A stretch of 64,000 bases of DNA, taken from the IMG/VR virus record IMGVR_UViG_3300040751_001712, positions 1 to 64,000 of that record. One strand, 5' to 3'. Shown piece by piece: positions 41,761 through 50,826 of the stretch (positions within the stretch are counted from its first letter, which is position 1; each line of letters starts with the position of its first letter). The notes beneath the pieces were generated by a model that ran no database searches, was not told the DNA's origin, and was given only the letters and a program-made list of their open reading frames with translations. The translations under genes were made by a program, and so were the position numbers. This stretch comes from a virus.

Positions 41761-42584
41761 TGCCAGAAAATCCTAACATACCATTTTCTTCTAATAATGC
41801 AACTATCAATAGAGCTTATGAAACTAGAAGGGATAATGATACCTTCAAAACACCTTCTATTACAATATATGATATAGACTACGCAATAATGTACTTTCTT
41901 AGAAATGAGATAGACTTACAAGTAGATCAGAATGAGGTTATGATAGATGTTCCGATAGTATATGCTTCTGGAGAGATATGGTCACAAATTCAGGGCAGAG
42001 GATATATGAGAGATAGGCAAGGTAAAGCATTAGCTCCTTATGGAGTTATAAGAAGACTTTCTATGTCTGAGGATGAGAGGTTTAAGAAGTTAGACGTAAA
42101 TATGGCTCCTTATGAGTCTAATATTATTATAAGACCTATAAATGAAAGAAATTTTGAGAATATAAGAGATAGACATAATGAGCTACAGAATAGTAATTTT
42201 TCTAATGAGTTTTATATTTCTGTAGTTCCTGAATTTTATGTAGTAGAGTATGAGTTAATTTTGTACACACATTTAGTAGAGCAGATGAACAATTTAGTTC
42301 AAACTATAATACCTACTAGTAATTTTGTGTGGGGAGATTCTTGGAAGTTTAGGACTAGAGTAGGGGATATTTCTTTTGATACTATAAACCCTACTGACTC
42401 TGAAAGACTTGTTCAAGCTACTATACCTTTATCTGTGGATGGAAGATTACAGCAAGAGTTTGAGTTAAGAAAATCTACTATACAAAAAGCACACTCTATA
42501 AAGAGATTGGTATTTAGAACAGACCAGTCATCTTTTGATATAAATGCGGTCACTAATTTTCCTGGCGAGAAGCCTAACACTTAA
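41760..42584 (+). CDS. tail terminator/sheath stabiliser (gp15-like position), putative
   Basis: 274 residues, close to T4 gp15 (272). Features include TIYDIDYAIMYFLRNEIDLQ near residue 35, VDVPIVYASGEIWSQIQGRG-type strands and YVVEYELILYTHLVEQMNNL. It directly precedes the sheath promoter. gp15 caps the tail and joins it to the neck. Length and position support this. Confidence 0.62.
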   Translation: MPENPNIPFSSNNATINRAYETRRDNDTFKTPSITIYDIDYAIMYFLRNEIDLQVDQNEVMIDVPIVYASGEIWSQIQGRGYMRDRQGKALAPYGVIRRLSMSEDERFKKLDVNMAPYESNIIIRPINERNFENIRDRHNELQNSNFSNEFYISVVPEFYVVEYELILYTHLVEQMNNLVQTIIPTSNFVWGDSWKFRTRVGDISFDTINPTDSERLVQATIPLSVDGRLQQEFELRKSTIQKAHSIKRLVFRTDQSSFDINAVTNFPGEKPNT

Positions 42585-42603
42585 TTTTGGAAAATTTATA
42601 CTA

Positions 42604-42611
42604 TATTTATA
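42604..42611 (+). promoter_or_regulatory. putative late promoter, TATTTATAG
   Basis: CTATATTTATAGATAG lies 39 bases before the sheath ATG at 42651 in a 66-base gap. Confidence 0.55.
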
Positions 42612-42650
42612 GATAGATGTTTGAATTATAAACTATAAACAAAAAATAAA

Positions 42651-44618
42651 ATGGCTGATAGATTTGTATCTCCAGGTGTTTTTACAAGAGAAAAAGACTT
42701 AAGTTTTCTCCCACAGGAGATTGCCGCTATAGGTGGTGCTGTAATAGGACCAACTCTCTATGGACCTGCATTTAGACCTACCACAGTATCTAATTATGCT
42801 GAATTTATTAGAGCTTTTGGTAACTCTTTTATATCAGGATCTGGAGCAGTAGCAAAAGAGTATAAATTTCTTACTAACTATACTGCACAAGAGTATTTAA
42901 GGTATGGTGAGAATTTAACTGTACTTAGAATTGTAAATAGTGATGCTACTATTGGATATTCTAATATTGTAAAATCTGGATCTTACCAAACGCATCTTAA
43001 TGAGTATCTTTCTGGTGGAGATGAGTGGGCATTAATTTCTGCTTCTTTGGCAAGTCCTACCTCTACAGTAGAAGGTATTAATTCTAGTGCGTCCTTAGCT
43101 TTTAGAAACACACTTACAGGATCTGTATTCTCTGGATCATCTGACCCTTCCTTTAGAGTTCATTTGATGTTTGAAGGTGAGTATGGAAATAGTGGTGCTG
43201 GGTTAGCTGCTACTAACGGTATAGCCTCTCCAGCAGACGAAGATAGTTTAGGATTATTAAATACTTCTGGAAGTAGACATAACTTTAGATGGGAAATTAA
43301 TAATGTAAATCATAGAAGAGGTACATTTAATTTAATACTTAGAAGAGGTGATGATAGAACAGGAAGGAAAGTAATTATTGAACAGTATAATAACTTGTCG
43401 TTAGACCCTAATGATCCTGGGTATGTACCAAGAGTAATTGGGGATCAATTCTATACTCTAAGAGGAAGTGGGACAGGAAGACCTTATTTACAATTATCAG
43501 GCTCTTATCCTAACCGATCTAGATTTATTAGAGTAGAGATGTTAGGAAATGATACTTTGAATTATATTGATGAGGCAGGTAGAGTTAGAGATGGAGCATT
43601 GTCTGGTTCATTACCAGCTGCTGTGTCTGGTACATTTGCTTTTGGTAGTGACGGGTATGTACACCACCCAAGAGCCTTTTATGGGGATATTGTAAAAGAG
43701 AATACTCAAGGATTTAACTTACACGAAAGTGCTGCTGGTATCTCTGGATCTACAGCCTATTATGATGCTATTGACATTTTATCTCATGCAGATGAATATG
43801 ATATCAACATGTTGTTTATGCCAGGTATTGTAGACAATGCAGCAGGACAGCATAGTGATATTGTAACGTATGCTATTGCAACTTGTGAGGAAAGAGGGGA
43901 TGTATTTATAGTAGTTGACCCTACTCGATATGGGGATTCTGTAGGTTCTGCAAGATCTACTGCTGAAGGAAGAACTTCTAACTACGCAGCTATGTACTAT
44001 CCTTGGATACAAGTATCCGACCCAGACTTAAACAGAAACGTTTGGATTCCGCCTTCTTGTGTAGTTGCTGGAGTGTTAACTTTTAACGACTATGTTAAAT
44101 TTCCTTGGTTTGCGCCAGCAGGTTTGAATAGAGGTGGAATTGAGATAGCTGTTCAAGCTGAGAAGAAATTAACTACCGCAGACAGAGATGACCTATATGC
44201 AAGTAATATTAACCCAATCGCAACCTATCCAAGAGATGGTGTTGTTGTATGGGGACAAAAAACACTACAGAAGAAGCGTTCTGCTTTAGATAGAATTAAC
44301 GTAAGAAGATTACTTATTGCAGCTAAGAAATTTGTTGCATCTTCTTCTAGATACTTAGTATTTGAACAGAATACGGTAGCGACTAGAGACAGATTCATAG
44401 ACATAGTAACACCGTACTTTAACGATGTTAGACAAAAAGAAGGTTTGTACGACTTTAGGGTAGTAATGGATGAAAGTAATAATACACCAGAAGTAATTGA
44501 TAGAAATGAATTAAGAGGTGCTATTTACTTGAAGCCTACTAGAACTGCTGAATTTGTAATTATTGATTTCTTTGTATTACCTACGGGAGCAGTTTTCCCT
44601 ACTGATACAAATGAGTAA
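42651..44618 (+). CDS. gp18: contractile tail sheath protein (gp18-like)
   Basis: 655 residues, matching T4 gp18 in length (659). The N-terminus FVSPGVFTREKDLSFLPQEI and AAIGGAVIGPTLYGPAFRPT is the sheath signature. The C-terminal part has NVWIPPSCVVAGVLTFNDYV, NPIATYPRDGVVVWGQKTLQ, RINVRRLLIAAKKF and GAIYLKPTRTAEFVIIDFFV, the conserved sheath core. It contracts to drive the tube into the host. Tail tube follows with its own promoter. Confidence 0.96.
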   Translation: MADRFVSPGVFTREKDLSFLPQEIAAIGGAVIGPTLYGPAFRPTTVSNYAEFIRAFGNSFISGSGAVAKEYKFLTNYTAQEYLRYGENLTVLRIVNSDATIGYSNIVKSGSYQTHLNEYLSGGDEWALISASLASPTSTVEGINSSASLAFRNTLTGSVFSGSSDPSFRVHLMFEGEYGNSGAGLAATNGIASPADEDSLGLLNTSGSRHNFRWEINNVNHRRGTFNLILRRGDDRTGRKVIIEQYNNLSLDPNDPGYVPRVIGDQFYTLRGSGTGRPYLQLSGSYPNRSRFIRVEMLGNDTLNYIDEAGRVRDGALSGSLPAAVSGTFAFGSDGYVHHPRAFYGDIVKENTQGFNLHESAAGISGSTAYYDAIDILSHADEYDINMLFMPGIVDNAAGQHSDIVTYAIATCEERGDVFIVVDPTRYGDSVGSARSTAEGRTSNYAAMYYPWIQVSDPDLNRNVWIPPSCVVAGVLTFNDYVKFPWFAPAGLNRGGIEIAVQAEKKLTTADRDDLYASNINPIATYPRDGVVVWGQKTLQKKRSALDRINVRRLLIAAKKFVASSSRYLVFEQNTVATRDRFIDIVTPYFNDVRQKEGLYDFRVVMDESNNTPEVIDRNELRGAIYLKPTRTAEFVIIDFFVLPTGAVFPTDTNE

Positions 44619-44635
44619 AAAAATAAATTAAACTA

Positions 44636-44643
44636 TATTTATA
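44636..44643 (+). promoter_or_regulatory. putative late promoter, TATTTATAGTAAA
   Basis: CTATATTTATAGTAAATAAA lies 20 bases before the tail tube ATG at 44664. Confidence 0.62.
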
Positions 44644-44663
44644 GTAAATAAAATTAATTAAAA

Positions 44664-45206
44664 ATGGCATACTCAGATCCAGCTTTATACCGAAACGGGT
44701 TCCAGTTTGTTGACATGAAGCAACAAAACAGGTTTATAATGACTATCCCAGATTGGTTCCAGGATGGTTCGGCTGGTTCTTACTTAATAAGAACTGCGGA
44801 TTTACCTAGTTTAGAGAATAATCCTGTAACAGTAGATACCATTAACTCTGAATATAAAATAAAGGGTAAATCAAGATGGCAGGATATTTCTGTAACTTTT
44901 TACGATCCTATAAATACATCTCCTGGTTTGGCTGGGCCTACTGGGGCTACTAAAGCTCACGGATGGATAAATAGAGAACATCACAATGCTTTATCAAAGA
45001 GAGATCAATTTATGACTATCTACAAAAAACAAATAAAGCTTAAGTATGTTGATCCACAAGGAAACGATACTGGTGAGTTTTGGCAATTAAATGGAGCTTT
45101 TTTTGCTAGTGTTAATTGGGGTAGTGTTGACGTTTCTTCTGATGATTTAGTGTTGTTAGAGGCTACTATATCTTATGATTGGGCTTATCATTATCCTCTA
45201 TCTTAA
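44664..45206 (+). CDS. gp19: tail tube protein (gp19-like)
   Basis: 180 residues (T4 gp19 has 163). RFIMTIPDWFQDG begins the tube fold, then YLIRTADLPSLENNPVTVDT, YKIKGKSRWQDISVTFYDPI and the final ATISYDWAYHYPLS are typical of gp19-like tube subunits, including the conserved 'W-x-DISVTF' strand. It stacks into the inner tube. It lies between sheath and the assembly chaperones as in other myoviruses. Confidence 0.92.
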   Translation: MAYSDPALYRNGFQFVDMKQQNRFIMTIPDWFQDGSAGSYLIRTADLPSLENNPVTVDTINSEYKIKGKSRWQDISVTFYDPINTSPGLAGPTGATKAHGWINREHHNALSKRDQFMTIYKKQIKLKYVDPQGNDTGEFWQLNGAFFASVNWGSVDVSSDDLVLLEATISYDWAYHYPLS

Positions 45207-45245
45207 AATATTATTCAAAGTTTTATAATAGTTTTAAATTAATTT

Positions 45246-46094
45246 ATGAAAATAGAAAATGAATTACCGAAAAGGGATGGCAGTGCTATCCCTTCTTCTG
45301 CTAATGCAGAAAATCAGCCACAAGAAGTTACTACCTACAAAGTACCTACAGAAATTATTGATTTGCCTTCTAGAGGACTGCTTTATTCAAAAGATAGCCC
45401 ATTAAGTAGTGGGACTATAGAGGTAAAGTACATGACTGCTAAAGAGGAAGATATCTTAACTACTGAGTCTTTTATAAGAAAAGGAGTTGTAATAGATAAA
45501 TTTCTACAGTCTCTTATAGTAACTCCTAATGTTAATTTATCTGATATGCTGATTGGAGATATAGATGCGTTAACAGTAGCAGCCAGAATTTACGGTTATG
45601 GTAATGATTACGATGCTTTTATAGAGACTCCTAGCGGTAAACAGCAAAGAACTGAGATAGATTTAACTCAATTAAAGCTAAACTATTTAGAGGATAGGTT
45701 TCTAAAAGAAGCAAATGTGAATGAGTTTGATTTTGAACTTCCTAAATCTGGAGTAAAAGTTTCTTTTAAAATGCTAACTAAAGCAGATCAAGAGAGGTAC
45801 TCTGCTGAGGTTGAAAAAAATAAAAAAGCTTTTAGCGGTCAAACAAAGAGTGCTTCTACTCAATTCGTTTATCAAATCGTTTCTGTTGATGGTAATAGAG
45901 ATGAGAGGGCTATTAGACAGTTTGTTGAAGAAGGGCTTATGGCTTATGATGCTAGAGCCTTAAGAAGGTATATTGATGAAGTACAGCCTGGGATAGACCT
46001 GTCAGTGGAGGTGACAGATAGAGAGACTGGTGAAACATTTCCCGCTGAAGTTCCCATCGGGGTACAGTTTTTTTGGCCTGACGCAAAAGTATAA
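45246..46094 (+). CDS. tail assembly chaperone/baseplate protein (T4 gp26-like)
   Basis: 282 residues. IIDLPSRGLLYSKDSPLSSG followed by EVKYMTAKEEDILTTESFIR is the signature of the T4 base plate family that includes gp26. TPSGKQ and DRFLKEANVNEFDFELPKSG fit the same family. It lies between tail tube and tape measure, the place of tail assembly chaperones. Near its end is a run of seven T's (46068-46074). A +1 slip there would join it to the overlapping frame ending at 46254, making a longer form as in the G/GT chaperones of other tailed phages. Confidence 0.82.
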   Translation: MKIENELPKRDGSAIPSSANAENQPQEVTTYKVPTEIIDLPSRGLLYSKDSPLSSGTIEVKYMTAKEEDILTTESFIRKGVVIDKFLQSLIVTPNVNLSDMLIGDIDALTVAARIYGYGNDYDAFIETPSGKQQRTEIDLTQLKLNYLEDRFLKEANVNEFDFELPKSGVKVSFKMLTKADQERYSAEVEKNKKAFSGQTKSASTQFVYQIVSVDGNRDERAIRQFVEEGLMAYDARALRRYIDEVQPGIDLSVEVTDRETGETFPAEVPIGVQFFWPDAKV

Positions 46095-46254
46095 ACTTAG
46101 CTTCTATAAAGAGATTTTAGATTTAGCTTATCACAGTAAAGGTTCTTTATCTTTTACTGAAGTATATAATATGCCTATATCTTTAAGGAGGTTGTATATA
46201 GAGCAGATAAAGAAGTATATAAAAGAAAGCCAACCTAAGAAGAGTAGCTATTAA
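46030..46254 (+). CDS. overlapping +1-frame extension of the tail assembly chaperone (gp51-like)
   Basis: This open frame overlaps the end of the gp26-like gene in the +1 frame. It has only a GTG at 46030 inside the upstream coding region, with no leader. Its distinctive part, FYKEILDLAYHSKGSLSFTE and VYNMPISLRRLYIEQIKKYI, looks like the helical tail of GT-type or gp51-type proteins. The 7-T run at 46068-46074, read as TTT TTT TGG in the upstream frame, lets two Phe tRNAs re-pair perfectly one base further on and continue as GGC CTG ACG. The fusion product would be about 334 residues. Independent initiation remains possible. Confidence 0.68.
   Translation: MKHFPLKFPSGYSFFGLTQKYKLSFYKEILDLAYHSKGSLSFTEVYNMPISLRRLYIEQIKKYIKESQPKKSSY
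46068..46074 (+). promoter_or_regulatory. candidate +1 ribosomal frameshift site (T7)
   Basis: Seven consecutive T's, in frame TTT TTT T in the gp26-like gene, lie seven codons before its stop (TAA 46092-46094). A +1 shift here enters the frame that runs open to 46254. Confidence 0.62.
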
Positions 46255-46271
46255 AAAATACTAATAAATAC

Positions 46272-46279
46272 TATTTATA
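46272..46279 (+). promoter_or_regulatory. putative late promoter, TATTTATAGTAAA
   Basis: CTATTTATAGTAAATG lies 14 bases before ATG 46294, separating the chaperone genes from the tape measure unit. Confidence 0.6.
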
Positions 46280-46293
46280 GTAAATGTACTATT

Positions 46294-46509
46294 ATGAAGC
46301 AAGATAAATCTGAGGTTTTAAAAGAAGGTTTATTAGCGTCTCTATTATCTTTGTTGTCTTTTGGTAAGCAGGTGAAAATGTTGCGGAGATTGTACAATGC
46401 AACAAAAGATCCTGAATTAGAAGCCATGATACACGATTATAAATATAATCAAGATAGATATAAGGATCAAATAAAAAGAATAAGAAAGAAGTATCCTAAT
46501 CTAAAATAA
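46294..46509 (+). CDS. small hypothetical protein
   Basis: 71 residues. An N-terminal hydrophobic helix (KEGLLASLLSLLSFGKQV) is followed by a basic coiled segment ending in RIRKKYPNLK. It is encoded just before the tape measure gene behind a late-type promoter. It may be a virion-associated peptide or an assembly helper. No family is recognised. Confidence 0.55.
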   Translation: MKQDKSEVLKEGLLASLLSLLSFGKQVKMLRRLYNATKDPELEAMIHDYKYNQDRYKDQIKRIRKKYPNLK

Positions 46510-46515
46510 GTGTAG

Positions 46516-49500
46516 ATGGCAAATTCTAATTTACCTCCTATAGACGAACTTAAACAACTGCTAGAAGATCTTCGTAACTATTCTAGACAAGGTCCTACTT
46601 CTTTTAATAGAGTTAAAAGAGAAGTAGAAGGTATTGTTACAAAGATGTCTCAGATGGCAGGCATACCTAAAGAGCAGTTAAAAGACTTAGGAGAGCTGAT
46701 AAGTAGGTATGAGCAGATAGAAGATGCAATTAATGATATTAACACCGCTAATAGAGGATCTAATAGAGCTTTAGCCGATCTAATTAGAAAATTAAATAGT
46801 TATGCACAACAATCTGCTGCTATTGTAGAGGGGTTAGAACAGTCAGAAGGTGTTTATGCGAAAATATTAAAGTTATTAGAAGAGCAGACAGACGAAGTGA
46901 AAGAACAACAGACTATAGAAGAAAAGGTAGAAAAAACAAAAAAAGGTAATTTTGAAAAACTAATAAAAACAAAAGGAATACTAGAACAGACCAACAGAAT
47001 ATTAAATATTCAGATAAGCGAACAAGATAGAATATTAGATGCTATTGCAATATCTGAAGGGAGTTACTCTGAGCTATTAGGTTATCTTGAAGGTATGGGG
47101 GAATCTGCTAGTAAACTTTTAGATACTATAACAAGTCAAAGTGATGTATATGATGATAATGTAGATGCAGTAAAACAGTTAGTGGACAACACTAAACTCT
47201 CTTTAATGCTTCAAAAACAGCAATACTATATACATTTAAAATATAATGATATATTAGAGGATTCTAAGAGAGACGTTAGAGACATGTATACTAAGTATGC
47301 TATGATATCTAACTTAATTCCTGTAATAGGACAGAGGCTATCTAAAGCTTTTATGAGAGCTAATGCTATTGCCGAAGAAGCATTAGATACAGCCTATAAC
47401 ACTTTTTTAGAAACAGGAAATATTTTTGAGTCTGCTAACCAAGGGTTAAATGTTTTAACCAGAGGTCTTGGAGGTATAGGAACAGCTTTTACAGCTTTTG
47501 CTTTAATTATGGCAGGAGTGTATAAGCTATTTAAAGGTATTGACCAAAAAGTTGGCGAGATTGCAGAAAGAACAGGTTTATCAGCAGATCAGTCTTACAT
47601 CCTATACAAAAACTCATTACAAACACAAACAGCTTATGCTAATCAGTACTCTTCTTTAGAAGATATATTATCTATACAATCACAACTAGTTTCAGAAACT
47701 GGTAAACAGTTAAACTATACTGAATCTTTAATAGGCAAAGTATCAGACATGTCTGTAGTATTTGGCTATAGTGCTGATACAGCAGGTAAACTTCATAATA
47801 CTTTTTTACAGTTAGCTGGAGCTATGCCTATGAAAGACGCTGAAGAGTTGTCTACTAAGATGCAGTATATGTTAGGTTCTATGGCTGAGGCTAACGGTAT
47901 TGCTCCAGGAATAGTTGCTAAAGACTTAGTAGATAACTCAGAGTTTGTTGCAAGGAACTTTGCTGGTATGCCTGAAAGGGCTATGAGAGCTGCTGTTGAG
48001 GTAAGAAAGTTAGGATATTCACTTGCTCAAGCAGCTAAAGTATCCGAGCATTTGTTTGATATACAAGGAAGTTTAACTTCTCAGATGGAAGCTTCTGTTG
48101 CTTTAGGTAGGTTAGTGGATATGAATGCTGCTAGGCGTTATGCTTTAGAGGGCAAGACTGGTAAGATGATGGAGGAGGTCTCTAAGCAAGTAGGAAGTTA
48201 TGCTGAATTTACTGAGATGACTGTACCTCAGAGAATCCTTCTTGCTAAAGCAGCAGGTATGGAGGTCTCAGAACTACAAAGAAGTTTATATATACAAAAA
48301 GAACTAGGACACTTATCTACAGAAGAGCGAGAGAAGATAGCAAATAACTTAAAAGATGTAGAGGGGATAACTGATATGAGTGCAGATCAGTTAAAGATAG
48401 CTAGTAAACAGGTAAATAAAACTAAAGAGTTTGATAATGCTATTCAGAAAATAAAGATGGCATTAGTAGAAAGTATACTACCTATAGCTGAAACTTTAGT
48501 TCCTTTATTTGGCACGTTAGCTAAAATTATAGGTGTTTTACTCTTTCCTTTAAAGGTTATGAAATTTGTATTTGAGTCTATGAGTTTTGTAGTCAGATTT
48601 TTAGCTGATAGTTTAAACGAAATAACTGGAGGTGCGATAGGATCTTTTTTCAGTAGTATACACCAAACTCTTATAGGTTGGGATAATACTATATCAAACT
48701 TATCTTCTAATACAAATAATTGGATCAAAGGACTTGTGGGAGGGATTGGTCTTGTTATGGTAGCTTTTAAACCTCTTAGAAGTATGCTATTTAGTATCTT
48801 AAATCCTAAAACATATGTTAAGGGTTTTAGTAAACTAGGAGGTCTTTTAGGGACGCTTGGTAAAAAAGGAAAAGATGGAAAGACTGGTGGGTCAAGTTCT
48901 TATTTATCTAGTATTTTGTCGAATACTAAGTTAGGTAAATTATTTTCTGGTACTAAAATAGGGAAGTTAGTTGGGGATACTATAGATTCTGGAGGTTTAG
49001 CAGACAGTGCTAAGTCTCAATTAGATGTTCTAATAGAGATAAGAGATTTAATTAAGGATTGTTGTCCAGGTAGTATTGGATCTGGTATAGAGGAAACTAT
49101 GACCCAATTACTGGATGATAAAGGTAGGCCTATATCTAAAGACTCAAAAGGGGTTACTGAAAGGACACGACCAACAAGACCGAGTGGTAGGGACATAGCA
49201 GATTCTCCCACAACAGGAAGAAGAAGAACGGCTCCTAGAGCAAGAGTAAGAGCTAGAAGTGCTTATAGGGGAGCTATGAGAGGTGCTAGACGTTTAGGAG
49301 GAAGAGGTTTAGGCCTAATAGGAGCTGCTTCTACAGCATCTTCTATTATACCTAAAGGATCTTTGTCTAGGATAGCTGGTGCTAGTAAGGGTTTATTTTC
49401 TAAAGTAGCCGATGCAGGAAAAGGTTTATTTTCTAAAATAGGTAAAGGAAGTATGGGTCTTATGGGTGGTACAGGAGGTCTTACTGGTATTTTAGGTAGA

Positions 49501-49998
49501 GGGGCTGGTAAAGGTTTAGCTAAGGGGTTGGGTAAGACTGCACTTAAAAAGATTCCTGGAGTAGGTTTGGTGATGGGTGCTATATCTTCAATAGAAAGGT
49601 TTACTGAAGGGGATATTTTAGGTGGAGTAGGAGAAGCACTATCAGGTATAGCAAGTACTTTACCAGGCATAGGTACAGCAGCTTCTTTAGCTATAGATGG
49701 AGCATTAATGGCTAAGGATGCAGGTATGTTTGATAAAAAAGAAATTCCAACAACACCTTCTCAGATAACAGCTAATGTACCTACTTCTGATCCTGTTGTT
49801 CAATCTAGTATAGCATCTGTAAAGAAAGAAGCAGCGCAGAAAGAAACTTCTAACGATATGGCTATGTTAAATAATAATATGAGAGAACTAATTAATTTAA
49901 ATAGAATGTCAGTAGCTCAAGATAAGAAAATGTACATACAGTTTGATAACGGCACTGTTAGAGAAGTTTCTAAGATCCAAAGACAAACATCAGCATAA
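46516..49998 (+). CDS. tail tape measure protein
   Basis: 1160 residues, the longest gene of the tail block and placed between chaperones and baseplate. The N-terminal 300 residues are helical/coiled coil. Hydrophobic segments occur near residues 315-340 (GTAFTAFALIMAGVYKLFKG) and 640-700 (ETLVPLFGTLAKIIGVLLFP, then MKFVFESMSFVVRFLADSLN). The C-terminal third is Gly/Arg/Ala-rich (RARSAYRGAMRGARRLGGRG). This fits a tape measure that sets tail length and is ejected into the host envelope. It is about twice as long as T4 gp29, so the tail may be longer. Confidence 0.82.
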   Translation: MANSNLPPIDELKQLLEDLRNYSRQGPTSFNRVKREVEGIVTKMSQMAGIPKEQLKDLGELISRYEQIEDAINDINTANRGSNRALADLIRKLNSYAQQSAAIVEGLEQSEGVYAKILKLLEEQTDEVKEQQTIEEKVEKTKKGNFEKLIKTKGILEQTNRILNIQISEQDRILDAIAISEGSYSELLGYLEGMGESASKLLDTITSQSDVYDDNVDAVKQLVDNTKLSLMLQKQQYYIHLKYNDILEDSKRDVRDMYTKYAMISNLIPVIGQRLSKAFMRANAIAEEALDTAYNTFLETGNIFESANQGLNVLTRGLGGIGTAFTAFALIMAGVYKLFKGIDQKVGEIAERTGLSADQSYILYKNSLQTQTAYANQYSSLEDILSIQSQLVSETGKQLNYTESLIGKVSDMSVVFGYSADTAGKLHNTFLQLAGAMPMKDAEELSTKMQYMLGSMAEANGIAPGIVAKDLVDNSEFVARNFAGMPERAMRAAVEVRKLGYSLAQAAKVSEHLFDIQGSLTSQMEASVALGRLVDMNAARRYALEGKTGKMMEEVSKQVGSYAEFTEMTVPQRILLAKAAGMEVSELQRSLYIQKELGHLSTEEREKIANNLKDVEGITDMSADQLKIASKQVNKTKEFDNAIQKIKMALVESILPIAETLVPLFGTLAKIIGVLLFPLKVMKFVFESMSFVVRFLADSLNEITGGAIGSFFSSIHQTLIGWDNTISNLSSNTNNWIKGLVGGIGLVMVAFKPLRSMLFSILNPKTYVKGFSKLGGLLGTLGKKGKDGKTGGSSSYLSSILSNTKLGKLFSGTKIGKLVGDTIDSGGLADSAKSQLDVLIEIRDLIKDCCPGSIGSGIEETMTQLLDDKGRPISKDSKGVTERTRPTRPSGRDIADSPTTGRRRTAPRARVRARSAYRGAMRGARRLGGRGLGLIGAASTASSIIPKGSLSRIAGASKGLFSKVADAGKGLFSKIGKGSMGLMGGTGGLTGILGRGAGKGLAKGLGKTALKKIPGVGLVMGAISSIERFTEGDILGGVGEALSGIASTLPGIGTAASLAIDGALMAKDAGMFDKKEIPTTPSQITANVPTSDPVVQSSIASVKKEAAQKETSNDMAMLNNNMRELINLNRMSVAQDKKMYIQFDNGTVREVSKIQRQTSA

Positions 49999-50003
49999 TT
50001 ATT

Positions 50004-50516
50004 ATGGCATATACTATAGCTAGATATCAGGGATTTAATTTTGAGTTTGAACTTTTACCAGACCCTGGAGTAGGTGTTATAGAGTTTGAGGCAGATATAA
50101 ACAGTATAGGGTCTAGATTTAGCCCTTCTTGGCAACAGTTTATGGAAGTGGGTAGAGCGGATCCTAAAATACTTTATAGCCAGTATGTAAAAGAAGTTGA
50201 CTTAGATTTTAATGTTGTTGCTACTGGAGGAACAAATGATACTAAAGCTATTTTTAGAAAATTAGATAATTTAGCTAAATCTACTGCTCCGCAATATTTT
50301 AGCTCTACTAACTCATATCAAGGACATTTCTTAAAGTTTAGTATAGGTAACTTATTTTTGAATGAGATTGGGTATGTGACCTCTTTACAATACCAATGGG
50401 AAAATGATAAAACTAGTTGGATAGATGATTTACCTTTATTAACTAGAGCAAACATGACTATCGTGTGGGTAGGTAAGCGGATGCCTCAATCTTCTAACAA
50501 ACTTTATAACTACTAA
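50004..50516 (+). CDS. tail tube/baseplate junction protein (gp48/gp54-like or tube-like), putative
   Basis: 170 residues: AYTIARYQGFNFEFELLPDP, SPSWQQFMEVGRADPKILYS, then FLKFSIGNLFLNEIGYVTSL and TIVWVGKRMP. The 'strand, SW-x-x-x-x-x-GRADP, SIGN-x-F-x-x-x-G-Y' pattern is typical of small proteins linking tape measure, tube and baseplate. Position just after tape measure supports a tube initiator. Which T4 gene it equals is unclear. Confidence 0.62.
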   Translation: MAYTIARYQGFNFEFELLPDPGVGVIEFEADINSIGSRFSPSWQQFMEVGRADPKILYSQYVKEVDLDFNVVATGGTNDTKAIFRKLDNLAKSTAPQYFSSTNSYQGHFLKFSIGNLFLNEIGYVTSLQYQWENDKTSWIDDLPLLTRANMTIVWVGKRMPQSSNKLYNY

Positions 50517-50528
50517 AAAGTTGCCGAG

Positions 50529-50825
50529 ATGAAAAGATACCAACTATACTCAGATATTATACGAGATAACTTATCTAACAAACAAAGAATATCTTCTACT
50601 TACTATCCTACTATACCTTATAGAGAGTCTGATATTTACATATATAGTAAATCAAACCATAGACTAGATATACTAGCTTATGAATATTATGATAATCAGA
50701 CCTTTTGGTGGGTAATAGCTAGAGCAAACAATTTAGGGAAAGGAACATTTAATGTACCTCCAGGTATAAGATTAAGAATACCTTTTCCTGTAGACGAGTT
50801 ATTTTTAACTGAAATATCGCAATAG
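50529..50825 (+). CDS. baseplate wedge protein with LysM-like domain (gp53-like)
   Basis: 98 residues. RESDIYIYSKSNHRLDILAY, EYYDNQTFWWVIARANNLGK and FNVPPGIRLRIPF give the 'RLD-x-LA-x-x-Y-Y-x-x-x-x-x-WW-x-I-x-x-x-N ... G-x-x-x-x-x-P-x-G-x-x-L-x-IP' pattern of LysM-like/gp53 baseplate proteins. T4 gp53 is about twice as long, so this is a minimal version. It likely holds baseplate wedges together. Confidence 0.85.
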   Translation: MKRYQLYSDIIRDNLSNKQRISSTYYPTIPYRESDIYIYSKSNHRLDILAYEYYDNQTFWWVIARANNLGKGTFNVPPGIRLRIPFPVDELFLTEISQ

Positions 50826-50826
50826 T

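Noticed and set aside
43903-43910. TATTTATAGTAG inside the sheath gene as a promoter
   Set aside because: It lies deep in coding sequence with no gene start nearby. Counted as a chance occurrence.
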